This document shows positions 52,960 through 62,400 of a stretch of DNA of 64,000 nt, piece by piece (position 1 is the stretch's first letter; each line of letters opens with the position of its first letter). Made by a program: the position numbers and the translations under genes. The notes below the pieces were generated by a model. It saw only the letters and a program-made list of their open reading frames with translations, did no database searches and was not told the DNA's origin. This stretch comes from Undibacterium paludis. Its GTDB lineage: Bacteria; Pseudomonadota; Gammaproteobacteria; Burkholderiales; Burkholderiaceae_D. The stretch spans positions 1-64,000 of the forward strand of contig NZ_JAKZHX010000020.1 of assembly GCF_022568815.1 (NCBI RefSeq). Reading direction: 5' to 3'.

Positions 52960-55900
52960 ATGACAACACCTCGCAATCGTTATATCGCAATCGTCACGGC
53001 GATGTACCTGCTGTTTGCGTTGACCTGGATATTGCTATCAGACAGCCTGCTGACCAGCCTTGCCGATAAGCAAGCTATTGCCTGGCTGTCAACGATCAAA
53101 GGCGTGTTTTTTGTCCTGACCAGCGCCACCCTGTTTTTTATCGCCCTGAGGGCGGTGCCGCCACAAGATTCCGGCAAGCGCGATATATTGAGCAACTCCC
53201 TGCTCGACGCCTTCCTGCCATACACCAAAGTACGCTGGCCGGTGTATGTGGCGGCCATCGTCCTTCCCTTGTCTGTGTTGTTTTTACGTCAGGCCATGGC
53301 GCCGGCATTTGATAACCGTCCCATGCTGATCATGTTTGTGTTGCCCATCGCGATCAGCGCCATGCTCGGTGGCCTGGGGCCTGGACTGCTGTCAACGCTG
53401 GTGGCCGTGCTTGGACTGTCCTATCTGGTGATCCCGCCTTTGTATAGTTTCTTCATCAAAAATAATCAGGATATTTTGCAGATCGGTTTTTTGATTGTCG
53501 ACGGTGTCGCTGTCAGCATCCTGAGTGAGGCGTTGCGGCAATCGATGATCCGGGTGCAAAACAGCCGCAACCTGCTTGACGCGATTATCAGCAGCACCTC
53601 TGACGCCATCGTCGTCAAAGACCTGGCCGGGCGCTATGTGCTGGCCAATGAAGCAGCGGTCAGATTCGCTAACAAACCCATCGAACAAATCATCGGTCAT
53701 GACGATGCCGCACTGTTCCCGCCGTCATCAGCGCACAGGATACAGCAGACTGACCGGGCCATCATCTCCAGCGGCCAGATGCAGACACATGACGAACACA
53801 TAGAAACCTTCGATGGCCGCAATCTGGTTTTCCTGGTGACCAAAGGCCCCCTGGTTGATAAGGATAATCATGTGCAAGGTATGTTCAGTATTTCGCGCGA
53901 TATCACAGAACGTCAGGTGGCCGAGGCAGCCCTGCAGGAAAGTGAAGCAGCGATGAAGGTCGCTCAGCGCCTGGCCAACGTCGGCAGCTGGAACTGGGAT
54001 ATACGCACCGGCATACATACCTGGTCAGAAGAAATCTACCTGATCTATGGCCGGGACCCTGCCCTGCCGCCTGCTGCCTATCCTGAAGTAAAGCAATACT
54101 TCACACCCGAGAGTTGGGAAAAACTTGCGGCCGTAGTTGACCAGGCGATAAAGACATTTTCTCCTTACACCTGCGATGCCGAGGTGGTCAGGCCTGACGG
54201 CAGCCATCGCTGGATCATCGCCCGTGGCGAAGCCTTGCAGGATGAAGAGGGCAAGCTGATCAAACTGCATGGCAGCGTGCAGGATATTACCGAACGCAAG
54301 AACGCAGCAATGCAGTTGCAGGCCAGCGAAGAGCGCCTGCAAATGGCCATTGAAGCCTCCAGCGAGGGCTTGTGGGACTGGGACCTGACGACAGACAAGG
54401 TATATCGCTCACACCATTACTACGAAATGAGCGGCTACGCAGAAAGTGAAACCAGCAAGGACTTTGACTTTTTCAACCGCATCATCCATCCCGACGACCT
54501 GCCTGTGGCCTTGCAGAACATTGAAAACCACAAATTACAACTGACCCCCAATATCGATTATGAATTCCGTCTGCGGACCAAACAGGGCGAGACAAAATGG
54601 ATGCACTCGCGCGGCAAGATCGTCAGCCGCGATGCACAGGGCACCCCCCTGCGAGCAATTGGAACAATTGCCGACATCACCGAGAAAAAACTGATCTCCG
54701 CCGAACTGCTGGAAAGAGAGCAAAGGCTGGAACGTGTCATGCTCGGTTCTGACGTTGGCTATTGGGACTGGGATCTGAGTACTGATACATTCAAGGTCAG
54801 CGCCCGCTGGGAAACCATGCTGGGCTATGAGCCGGGTGAAATGGATGTGCGGCCGGAAACCTGGGCAGATCACATCCACCCCGACGACCTCAAGCAGGTT
54901 TCCGCTTCATTGGACCGTCACATACAGGGGCTGACAGCAAGTCATGAACAGGAAATGCGCCTGCGCACCAAGTCCGGCGAATGGCGCTGGGTTCTGACAC
55001 GTGGCGCAATCGTTGCCTGGGACGAACATGGCAAACCGCTCATCATGTCCGGCACCCACACTGACATCACCGAACGCAAGACCCTGGAAATAACGCAGAA
55101 GGAAGCCGCCACGGTGTTTTCCAGCAGTTTTGAAGGCATCATGGTGGTCAGCCCCCAGGGCCTGATCACCAAGATCAACCCGGCCTTCACCCGCATCACC
55201 GGCTATACCGAGAAAGAAGTCTGCGGGAAATCAACGAAAATTCTGGCCTCTGGCCGCCATAACGTCAGCTTTTATGCAGAGATGTGGGAGCAATTGCGGG
55301 AAGATGATTTCTGGCGTGGCGAAGTATGGAACAAGCGCAAGAACGATGAAATCTTTCCTGAACTCCTGTCCATTTCCACCGTGCGCGATGCCCGCGGTGA
55401 AATCCTGCATTACGTAGGTATATTCACCGATATCAGCGAACTAAAGACGCACGAGGCAGAGCTCGACCGCATGGCGCACTATGACCCACTGACTGGCGCA
55501 GCCAACCGCCGTCTGCTGGCAGACCGGCTGAGCCAGGCAGTCAACCGCGCCAACCGTACCGGCAAGTCACTAGCGGTATGCTTTATCGACCTCGACGGTT
55601 TCAAGGAAATCAATGATAAATATGGCCATGCCGCCGGCGACCGGCTACTGATCGGTATCACTGAAAACCTCAAGCATGTACTGCGCGCCGACGACACCCT
55701 GGCCAGGCTGGGCGGCGACGAATTTGCCATCCTGCTGTCCGATATCAATTCCGCAGAAGAAAGCGCGGCGATACTTGATCGCGTGCTGTTCGGCGTCAAT
55801 AAACCTGTACTGCTGGAAGCCATGACCTTATCTGTCACGGCCAGCATAGGCGTAAGCCTCTTCCCCGATGACAATGTCGACGCCGACACCCTGCTGCGCC

Positions 55901-56811
55901 ACGCTGACCATGCCATGTACATGGCAAAAGAAGCCGGCAAGAACCGCTATCACCTGTTCGACCCCGAGAGCGACCGGCGCGCCCAGCACCGCCGGCAAAC
56001 CCTGGAAAGACTGGAAATCGCACTGGACCATGAAGAGTTTGTGCTGTTCTACCAGCCCAAGGTGGATCTCATCACCGGCGAAATCATCGGTGCTGAAGCA
56101 CTGATACGCTGGCAGCACCCCAATCGAGGCATACTGTCACCTGCAGAATTCCTGCCCTATATCTACGGCAGCCGCATGGAAAAACCACTGGGCGAATGGG
56201 TCATCAAGGCTGCGTTGCAACAGGCTTATCACTGGCAGCTGCGTGGTATCGCCATCCGTGTCAGCGCCAATATCAGCGCCCATCACCTGCTTGCCACTGA
56301 TTTTTGCGATTACCTGCAGGCTGCACTGCGTGCGTTTCCCTACTTCCAGGCCAGCAATTTTGAACTGGAAGTGCTGGAAACCGCCGCCATTGCCGATATG
56401 GAGCAGGCTGTCACCATACTCAACCGCTGCCGCCAGATGGGCATCCATTTCTCATTGGATGACTTTGGTACAGGCTATTCTTCCCTGACCTATCTGCGCA
56501 AACTGCCGGTCAATACCCTGAAGATAGATCAAAGCTTTGTACGCGACATGCTCAATGACGTCGAAGACATGGACATCGTCGAAGGCGTGATACGCCTGGC
56601 CGGTGCCTTTAACCGCCAGGTCATTGCCGAAGGAGTGGAAACCATGGAACATGGCGCCAAATTGCTGGAGCTCGGCTGCCGGCTGGCCCAGGGTTATGGC
56701 ATCGCCCGCCCCATGCCGCCTGACCAGTTCATCGAGTGGTCAGCATGCTGGAAAACAGAAGCGCGCTGGCGCGACCTGCGCGGCAAGCCCGCTTTGCAAG
56801 TCTTGCGCTGA
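52960..56811 (+). CDS. Membrane sensor with PAS domains, GGDEF and EAL (c-di-GMP turnover)
   Basis: 1283 residues. Two N-terminal membrane segments (10-60), a DUF4118-like group of membrane segments (about 92-190), then about five PAS/PAC units (205-830), each closing with DITERK-like ends. The GGDEF domain has an intact GGDEF (about 916-920) with DxLT and DxDGFKxIN-type metal sites. The EAL domain has EALIRW, DDFGTGYSS, KIDQSF and IAEGVET, so it looks active. Both synthesis and breakdown of c-di-GMP are possible, probably switched by ligands bound to the PAS units. It stands alone with an AT-rich 300-bp upstream region. Confidence 0.92.
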   Translation: MTTPRNRYIAIVTAMYLLFALTWILLSDSLLTSLADKQAIAWLSTIKGVFFVLTSATLFFIALRAVPPQDSGKRDILSNSLLDAFLPYTKVRWPVYVAAIVLPLSVLFLRQAMAPAFDNRPMLIMFVLPIAISAMLGGLGPGLLSTLVAVLGLSYLVIPPLYSFFIKNNQDILQIGFLIVDGVAVSILSEALRQSMIRVQNSRNLLDAIISSTSDAIVVKDLAGRYVLANEAAVRFANKPIEQIIGHDDAALFPPSSAHRIQQTDRAIISSGQMQTHDEHIETFDGRNLVFLVTKGPLVDKDNHVQGMFSISRDITERQVAEAALQESEAAMKVAQRLANVGSWNWDIRTGIHTWSEEIYLIYGRDPALPPAAYPEVKQYFTPESWEKLAAVVDQAIKTFSPYTCDAEVVRPDGSHRWIIARGEALQDEEGKLIKLHGSVQDITERKNAAMQLQASEERLQMAIEASSEGLWDWDLTTDKVYRSHHYYEMSGYAESETSKDFDFFNRIIHPDDLPVALQNIENHKLQLTPNIDYEFRLRTKQGETKWMHSRGKIVSRDAQGTPLRAIGTIADITEKKLISAELLEREQRLERVMLGSDVGYWDWDLSTDTFKVSARWETMLGYEPGEMDVRPETWADHIHPDDLKQVSASLDRHIQGLTASHEQEMRLRTKSGEWRWVLTRGAIVAWDEHGKPLIMSGTHTDITERKTLEITQKEAATVFSSSFEGIMVVSPQGLITKINPAFTRITGYTEKEVCGKSTKILASGRHNVSFYAEMWEQLREDDFWRGEVWNKRKNDEIFPELLSISTVRDARGEILHYVGIFTDISELKTHEAELDRMAHYDPLTGAANRRLLADRLSQAVNRANRTGKSLAVCFIDLDGFKEINDKYGHAAGDRLLIGITENLKHVLRADDTLARLGGDEFAILLSDINSAEESAAILDRVLFGVNKPVLLEAMTLSVTASIGVSLFPDDNVDADTLLRHADHAMYMAKEAGKNRYHLFDPESDRRAQHRRQTLERLEIALDHEEFVLFYQPKVDLITGEIIGAEALIRWQHPNRGILSPAEFLPYIYGSRMEKPLGEWVIKAALQQAYHWQLRGIAIRVSANISAHHLLATDFCDYLQAALRAFPYFQASNFELEVLETAAIADMEQAVTILNRCRQMGIHFSLDDFGTGYSSLTYLRKLPVNTLKIDQSFVRDMLNDVEDMDIVEGVIRLAGAFNRQVIAEGVETMEHGAKLLELGCRLAQGYGIARPMPPDQFIEWSACWKTEARWRDLRGKPALQVLR

Positions 56812-56858
56812 CTGCGCCGACAACGGAGTCAGTCCGCGCATTTCACAGACGACCGGTT

Positions 56859-57575
56859 TTACTTTTTACGGAACACCAGGTCCCACACACCATGGCCCAG
56901 GCGCAGGCCACGGTTTTCAAATTTGGTGACAGGGCGGTAATCGGGGCGGGGCGCGTAGCCGTCTGCCGTATTTTCCAGTGCTGGCTCTGCACCCAATACT
57001 TCCAGCATCTGCACCGCATAGTCTTCCCAGTCAGTTGCACAATGCAGGTAACCACCAGGTGCCAGACGCGAGGCCAGCAAGGCCACCAGCGGGCCTTGTA
57101 TCAGGCGGCGCTTGTTATGACGGGCCTTGTGCCAGGGGTCGGGGAAAAACACGTGTATGCCATGCAAAGACACAGGTGCGATCATATTCGTCAGCACTTC
57201 AAAAGCATCATGCTGGATGATGCGCTGGTTCTGCAAACCCATTTCATCCGTCAATTTGAGCAGGCTGCCCACACCAGGCGTATGTACTTCCACACCAATG
57301 AAGTTTTTCTCCGGCATGCCGGCCGAAATCTTGGCGCTGGTTTCGCCCATGCCAAAACCAATTTCAAACACTGTCGGTGCGTTGCGGCCAAACGCAGCAT
57401 CCACATCCAGCAGCGTTTTTTGGTAAGGAATACAAAAGCGCGGGCTTAAAGTTTCTATCGCCCTGGCCTGTGCATCAGACAAGCGCCCAGCGCGGGTGAC
57501 AAAGCTACGGATGCGGCGCTCGGTAGGATCATAAAACAGCGGCTTGGCGCCATCGGCAGGTTTGGAATCAGACAT
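56859..57575 (-). CDS. trmB: tRNA (guanine-N7-)-methyltransferase
   Basis: 238 residues. SAM-binding motif VFEIGFGMGETS (about 68-79), GVEVHTPGVG, and the TrmB hallmark FFPDPWHKARHNKRRL (about 144-159); CATDWEDYA follows. It methylates G46 in the variable loop of many tRNAs. Housekeeping gene. Start MSDSKP is chosen; a TTG five codons upstream is unlikely. It converges on the GGDEF/EAL gene, 47 bp apart. Confidence 0.95.
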   Translation of the reverse strand: MSDSKPADGAKPLFYDPTERRIRSFVTRAGRLSDAQARAIETLSPRFCIPYQKTLLDVDAAFGRNAPTVFEIGFGMGETSAKISAGMPEKNFIGVEVHTPGVGSLLKLTDEMGLQNQRIIQHDAFEVLTNMIAPVSLHGIHVFFPDPWHKARHNKRRLIQGPLVALLASRLAPGGYLHCATDWEDYAVQMLEVLGAEPALENTADGYAPRPDYRPVTKFENRGLRLGHGVWDLVFRKK

Positions 57576-57590
57576 ACAGGAAATCAACAA

Positions 57591-58014
57591 AGAGGGGGAG
57601 TTACAGGCGCGAAATAAAAGCCAACGACTTCAGGGTCAATGCATCACCACCAATCATTGGCAAAACCCGTCGTGACATCAAAGTCACTTCTGCCGCCTTT
57701 GGCAGGTTGAGCTGTTTCGCAAAAAACGGTATTTTAACAGATGAAAGCAGTACTTAACATCATTGAAAACAGCCGCCAGTAGCAGGCAGTCATCGCAGAA
57801 TGCCTTGCCCGCGCATTCTGGCCAGACAAGCCAGAGCATGTATAAGCTTGTACGATATTAAATTGACATTACAAACAAAGACAATAACTGCCATCCTGAT
57901 GCAGGCACCTCCACCAGCCCCGGATACAGAACTGCTCGACAGACAGTAAAATCAGCCTGCGACCCTATTCCCCATCCATGAGGCAGGCTGAGATACTCTC
58001 GTCTGTCTGGCGGC
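57591..58014. other. Intergenic stretch, nothing clear
   Basis: About 420 bp between trmB and the toxin-linked small gene. No credible gene, RNA or strong terminator is seen. It marks the change from the GC-richer core genes to the AT-richer toxin region. Confidence 0.4.
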
Positions 58015-58485
58015 TTACTTTCCAGCAGGTGAGAATACATTGCATTTTGTTATAGTTGCTGCATCAAAGTTCATGGCCAAAGAATTCACTCCATGCCCAT
58101 CTTTCATGCCGGAATTTGTCACTATCCTTGCCTCTGCATTGTTTTTACAAAATGCTCTTGACAGGCCAGGCAATCTTTTCCAATCTCTTTTTAATAGAGT
58201 CTCTTCATACATCTGAACTAAATTATCACTCCATCCCTCATCATGCAATGTCAGCAAAAGTATTGCGCCACCATATTTTGCATTTTCATAAACGTTTAAG
58301 ACTTTTCCCCCGTGCGAAATCAATGCATCCATGTCGCTTTTCATCATCACCAACTGCCTCTGTGTTTCACCAGAACCTGGATTTCTTGACATCGCGGTAA
58401 AAAACAGCGCGCCCCACACGCAAATCAATAATGCAATCACATATACCTTATAACGCGCCCATATGCCCTGCTTTGTCAGCATCAT
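58015..58485 (-). CDS. Candidate immunity protein, single-pass membrane
   Basis: 156 residues with one N-terminal membrane segment (about 12-32, YKVYVIALLICVWGALFFTA) and a periplasmic domain with two cysteines near the C-terminus. No recognised family. It begins 9 bp after the stop of the 382-residue toxin-like gene on the same strand, the typical place of an immunity gene. Its membrane location would suit a toxin that acts in or on the inner membrane. Function is inferred from context only. Confidence 0.6.
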   Translation of the reverse strand: MMLTKQGIWARYKVYVIALLICVWGALFFTAMSRNPGSGETQRQLVMMKSDMDALISHGGKVLNVYENAKYGGAILLLTLHDEGWSDNLVQMYEETLLKRDWKRLPGLSRAFCKNNAEARIVTNSGMKDGHGVNSLAMNFDAATITKCNVFSPAGK

Positions 58486-58494
58486 CGATTCTAC

Positions 58495-59643
58495 CTATTC
58501 TTGATATCTACCAATATTCGATAGTCTACCAGTTGGACGAGAAATGCCCACTCCCCCACTCACACCTGGTTTCGCTCTTTTGCTGAACCCTGGTGTTCCA
58601 AATCCCAACTCAATCGCAGTAGGTCCTCCAAACGCGTGATTAATTCCTCCGTAAATTCCAAATAGACTGCCTCCCATTTGAAAACTTGATCCATCAAGAA
58701 ACTGGTTTGTCACATCCACTCTCTTTTTAAGATCATCTGCTGAGGTATTTCCCAGAATATATCCCCACACAAGAGATCCGCCTGGCGTCACGGGCACATT
58801 TCCTGCGGCACCAGTATAAGTGTGACCACTATCCAGATTGACCGTACCACTCCCTCCCAGACCAAATCCGCCTCCGCTAGCAGTGACATAATTTGGCCGT
58901 GGAATACCTGGCTGTTCAAATCCTGCGGAATAATCTCCCGTATTCCAGCCTGGATAAAATGGATTGGCAGGAACTTTACTATTTCTGTCTGCAAATAGAG
59001 CATCTGCCTTCTGGTTAAACAAACGCAATTTCTCTGCATTTCCGGCATACCAGATTGAGTTGGCTTCTTTCTGGTACGCGTCGCTTGCGGCTATATCTCC
59101 CCGAGAACGCGCCCATTCAGCAGCCTTGGCCAATTGATCGGCTCTGGAAAAAAATTGTTCTGGTGGCCAGGGCCCAATTGGCGCATCCGTACTACTTGAT
59201 TGCTGAAAGTTCGACATCTTTTTTAACACCGCGCTACGCCCCGATTGCATCCCGCCGTTAAGGCCGAAAGAACTTTGCTGAGCTCGTAATCTTTTTTCGT
59301 CAATTTCATCCCTTGTCTCCTTAAGATTGTAAGAATTCAAATCATCATTGAGGTAATCTGATTTTTCTGCTCGCAAGAAATTGGATTTTGCCAAATCGTG
59401 ATCGTCATCTATTGCGCCACGACCTGGTATGTCAATGAACGTCGCTGCATTATCGTTGTTAGTGACTGCAGATCCGTACCCAAAGTCCCGCTGTGCGACT
59501 GCATACCCTGGCAACATGCCGGATTCCAGCTTGAGCTTACGCATGTCATCCAGGTAATCATTATCGCCATAGAGCTTCAAATCGTCCTGGTATGGGTCAT
59601 ACAATCCCCGTCCATCATCATTAAAATTCCTGTATAGATTCAT
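58495..59643 (-). CDS. Polymorphic toxin-like protein with shared N-terminal module and Gly-rich C-terminus
   Basis: 382 residues. Residues 1-95 match the N-terminus of the 523-residue protein at 60598-62169 almost throughout (LYDPY, DDL.LYGDND, DDMRKLKLESGMLPGYAVAQ, NAATFIDIP, DLAKSNFLR). The middle is unrelated. The C-terminal 130 residues are Gly- and beta-rich (PNYVTASGGGFGLGGSG.., then GIYGGINHAFGGPTAIELGFGTPG), resembling a C-terminal domain found in Rhs-type toxins next to membrane immunity genes (from memory). No signal peptide or membrane segment is present. AGAGG precedes the ATG. The candidate immunity gene follows after 9 bp. Confidence 0.65.
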   Translation of the reverse strand: MNLYRNFNDDGRGLYDPYQDDLKLYGDNDYLDDMRKLKLESGMLPGYAVAQRDFGYGSAVTNNDNAATFIDIPGRGAIDDDHDLAKSNFLRAEKSDYLNDDLNSYNLKETRDEIDEKRLRAQQSSFGLNGGMQSGRSAVLKKMSNFQQSSSTDAPIGPWPPEQFFSRADQLAKAAEWARSRGDIAASDAYQKEANSIWYAGNAEKLRLFNQKADALFADRNSKVPANPFYPGWNTGDYSAGFEQPGIPRPNYVTASGGGFGLGGSGTVNLDSGHTYTGAAGNVPVTPGGSLVWGYILGNTSADDLKKRVDVTNQFLDGSSFQMGGSLFGIYGGINHAFGGPTAIELGFGTPGFSKRAKPGVSGGVGISRPTGRLSNIGRYQE

Positions 59644-59764
59644 GTTTTCCTCTTGAGTTTGATTGCTGCAAATGCTTGTGCTTGCAACAAATCGTTAAAA
59701 TGGTTTTTCTGTGCGCCAGCGAAGCGGGCGCGAGTCGTCCTGCCTGACGACATGTTTTTTTTAA

Positions 59765-60030
59765 GTTTGGAATTCAAATAGAGGCGACTACGCTGACTGT
59801 TGAAAATCGTCAGCCTGCAAACCAGACATCATATCGACATCCGGCACAGTCGCACTACTGCAAAACAGCGGGATCTGACTCGCTTGGAAATCATGACGAT
59901 GGCAGTAATTCCAGCACTGACTGTTCTGGCGTCTTCCGCCGCGAGCATGCCGCATTACATTGACCAATTGCACTCCGACATTGGGCGCAGAGGGCAGCCA
60001 GCCATTCGCTCCCTGATCTGGGTGTTTGAA
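59765..60030 (-). pseudogene. Decayed relic of a third toxin-family copy
   Basis: On the DNA level 59930-60010 aligns with 61185-61310, the middle of the 523-residue toxin-like gene (shared CTTC.GC.GCGAGCATGC, then CA.TGACC.A.TGCACTCC). Reading frames are broken by indels. The 3' end reads SSATVPDVDMMSG..DDFQQSA then stop, and a very similar ending (SNATVPDVDTASG..ENFQQSV, stop) precedes the other toxin gene at about 62320-62385. So gene remains sit upstream of both intact copies. Confidence 0.6.
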
Positions 60031-60066
60031 AAATAAAAGCCGACTCAGTTTCAAATCGGCTTTTTA
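60031..60066. terminator. Bidirectional intrinsic terminator after the toxin/immunity pair
   Basis: AAAAGCCGA (60035-60043) pairs perfectly with TCGGCTTTT (60056-60064). T runs follow on both strands (TTTTT on +, TTTTATTT on -). It lies about 90 bp beyond the stop of the immunity-like gene at 60156 and would end that transcript. Confidence 0.8.
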
Positions 60067-60155
60067 AAGATGCGCTGGTGAACTGTGCCCATTATTTCAA
60101 CACAAACGCCGCCCATTACTCTGACACGAGATTGCTTATCAGTTCCCACCCAATA

Positions 60156-60584
60156 TCAGGCGAAATTTGATACCGGTTCCGGCGATCTGCCTATGGATTC
60201 CAGGTCGTTCTTCCAATGCTCGCTTGCTATGGTATAAATGTTCCGGAAAAATTGTCGTGGATTATGTATTTCCCATGTATCGGGCAGACTAATATATTCA
60301 TTGTACTCATACACCACCAAGGCTGCAAAATCATAACTGTTATCATGCAAAGCTTCAGCCAGTACGCGAATCAACTCTGCTTTATGCTCTGGCTTGAAAA
60401 AATCATCTTTTACGGAAAAATAGAAATCCCTCATGAGGGTATTTAACTGGGCGAAGTCATTTGGATCATATTTAGCCAACTCAACACCAAGCGATTCCTC
60501 CCTGTCATAAATGTCAAAAACAGCGAGGAATGATGTTGGATCAGGCTGAAAATCAGCACTACACATTGGACCTTTAAGCGCCAT
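60156..60584 (-). CDS. Candidate immunity protein, cytosolic
   Basis: 142 residues, acidic, no signal peptide or membrane segment; helical stretches such as FAQLNTLMRDFYFSVKDDFF and HKAELIRVLAEALHDN. I do not recognise the family. It begins 13 bp after the stop of the 523-residue toxin-like gene with GGGGAG eight bases before the ATG, and a terminator follows. Size, acidity and position fit an immunity protein for a cytoplasmic, nuclease-type toxin. Confidence 0.6.
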   Translation of the reverse strand: MALKGPMCSADFQPDPTSFLAVFDIYDREESLGVELAKYDPNDFAQLNTLMRDFYFSVKDDFFKPEHKAELIRVLAEALHDNSYDFAALVVYEYNEYISLPDTWEIHNPRQFFRNIYTIASEHWKNDLESIGRSPEPVSNFA

Positions 60585-60597
60585 AGTAAATCTCCCC

Positions 60598-62169
60598 TTA
60601 GTACGGATAGGCTGTATACGGCACTCCACGAGCGTCGTCAAAGCGAACTATCCAATTATCCAGTTGGGGATTATAAAACGGGAACTGCTTTGATATTTTA
60701 TTAGGTGCAAAACCTCTCCCACCGCCGTTAAAGAATTCTCGTGTTACTTCTGCAGGCCCATTAATCGCGCTGTATTTTGAGAGGCCACGCGCTTCTCTTG
60801 TAACAGCCTCATTTAAAGCATCCCGCATTGATAACCAGTCTTGAAATTGTGAACTTTTCTCCCCCTTGGGTTTGGACTTGAGAACACCAGTCCTCGGATG
60901 AGCACCATCGATTGCCTTTTGTTCAAGGTTGGGGCGCAATGGAATATCCGGCGCGTGCTTGTCTACAAAATGGGCATTCAATCCAGGATATTTCGTGTTT
61001 AAAGCATCTTGATAATTTTGTACCCAGTTACCCGCGCTTGCGTCAGCCAGGCTATTAATCAGGCCGGGCCTGTTTTCAGGTTTGATACCTTGCCACTTAT
61101 ATTGAAGCTGTTGAAGACGGTTGTCAAATTGTGGGACAAAACCAAAGTCAGTTTCAACATTATTGGCTATCCGGGCTGCATTGACTGCTTTGGCTTCTTC
61201 TGCTGCGAGCATGCTGGCGCGCCGCATCGCATTCACCGACTGCACTCCAACATCAAGCGTCTTGCCTACTCCCCAACCCAGGGCACTGCCAGCAATCGCT
61301 GATCCCAGTTGTTTACCTTCTACTTCACCTGCAGGCCTGAAATCCCCCTGTCTTGCATTGAGAAAAGCACGCCGCTGTTCATCCTGCATGCGCTTGCCGC
61401 CCTCAACGAATACAGAATAAGGATCACTGAAAACGGCGCCTATCATCGATGGTATTTTCGGTATGCTTGCAAACGTATCTGAAATTCCCTCTTTGGCTGC
61501 TTTCAATTTTGCCGCATAGAAGTCAGAAAGATCGCCGAAATTGAGATGCGGACTATAAACCTGCCCGGGTTTTTGACTTGGAAAATTCGAATAATAGCGG
61601 GGGAGCATGCGTATATCAGCCTGATTGAGCAGACCTCGATTTCCGCCCTCTTTGCCAATCATGGCAATGCTGTTGTCAACTGGCGTGTCGTATCGAGGTG
61701 ATGTCTCCGCATCGCGGGATGCCAATGAATTCGGCACATCTGCTGTGCCTGTTCTGCGCACCAATGACGCACTACTTTTAGAGGCGACAGGGCGCAGATA
61801 AACACGCGACACGCCCTGGACAAATTTATCGCCAGAAGCTGGTGTACTGGGATCGTCAAGGTCAGCGAGATCAGCTTGGTACGCTGCCTTTTCTGAACGC
61901 AGGAAATTGGACTTTACCAAATCGCGATCATCATCTATTGCACCACGATCTGGCATGTCAATGAATGTCGCTGCATTGCCATTGTCAACAACTGGTGATC
62001 CGTATCCAAAGTCCTGCTGTGCGACTGCGTACCCTGGCAACATACCGGATTCCAGCTTAAGCTTACGCATGTCATCCAGGAAGTCATTATCACCATAGAG
62101 ATTCAAATCGTCCGGATATGGGTCGTACAAACCCATTCCATCGTCACTAAAATTTCTGTATAGATTCAT
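60598..62169 (-). CDS. Polymorphic toxin-like protein, RNase-like C-terminus
   Basis: 523 residues. Residues 1-100 are the module shared with the gene at 58495-59643. The middle (about 190-330) has an amphipathic region with SAIAGSALGWGVGK. The C-terminal 125 residues run from HFVDKHAP through TGVLKSK, SSQFQDWLSMRDALNEA to NWIVRFDDARGVPYTAYP. This KHA .. beta strands .. RG.PYTAYP layout resembles BECR-fold RNase toxins of contact-dependent systems, but I cannot assign a family. No signal peptide is seen. AGAGG precedes the ATG; a frame extension to 62259 is not favoured. The immunity candidate follows after 13 bp. Confidence 0.65.
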   Translation of the reverse strand: MNLYRNFSDDGMGLYDPYPDDLNLYGDNDFLDDMRKLKLESGMLPGYAVAQQDFGYGSPVVDNGNAATFIDMPDRGAIDDDRDLVKSNFLRSEKAAYQADLADLDDPSTPASGDKFVQGVSRVYLRPVASKSSASLVRRTGTADVPNSLASRDAETSPRYDTPVDNSIAMIGKEGGNRGLLNQADIRMLPRYYSNFPSQKPGQVYSPHLNFGDLSDFYAAKLKAAKEGISDTFASIPKIPSMIGAVFSDPYSVFVEGGKRMQDEQRRAFLNARQGDFRPAGEVEGKQLGSAIAGSALGWGVGKTLDVGVQSVNAMRRASMLAAEEAKAVNAARIANNVETDFGFVPQFDNRLQQLQYKWQGIKPENRPGLINSLADASAGNWVQNYQDALNTKYPGLNAHFVDKHAPDIPLRPNLEQKAIDGAHPRTGVLKSKPKGEKSSQFQDWLSMRDALNEAVTREARGLSKYSAINGPAEVTREFFNGGGRGFAPNKISKQFPFYNPQLDNWIVRFDDARGVPYTAYPY

Positions 62170-62400
62170 GTTTTCCTCTTGAGTTTGAGTACTGCATGTG
62201 CCTGTACATGCAGTAATTGATTGAAATGGCTTTTCTGTGCACCGGCAAAGCGGGCACAAGTCGCCCTGCCTGGCGACATTCTTTTGTTGAAGCTCGGGGA
62301 TTTAGATAGGTGCGACTACACAGACTGTTGAAAGTTTTCCGTCTGTATACCGGATGCAGTGTCTACATCCGGCACGGTCGCATTACTGCAAACTGCAATG
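62170..62400. repeat. Duplicated leader of the toxin genes
   Basis: The sequence just before the 523-residue toxin gene resembles that before the 382-residue gene (59644-59870). Both have CATGTTTTCCTCTTGAGTTTGA, a block with TTTTCTGTGC.CC.GC.AAGCGGGC, GTCG.CCTGCCTG.CGACAT, and then the remnant ending in FQQS-stop. Identity is roughly three quarters by eye. The duplicated unit therefore covers leader plus N-terminal module and must include the promoter. Confidence 0.65.
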
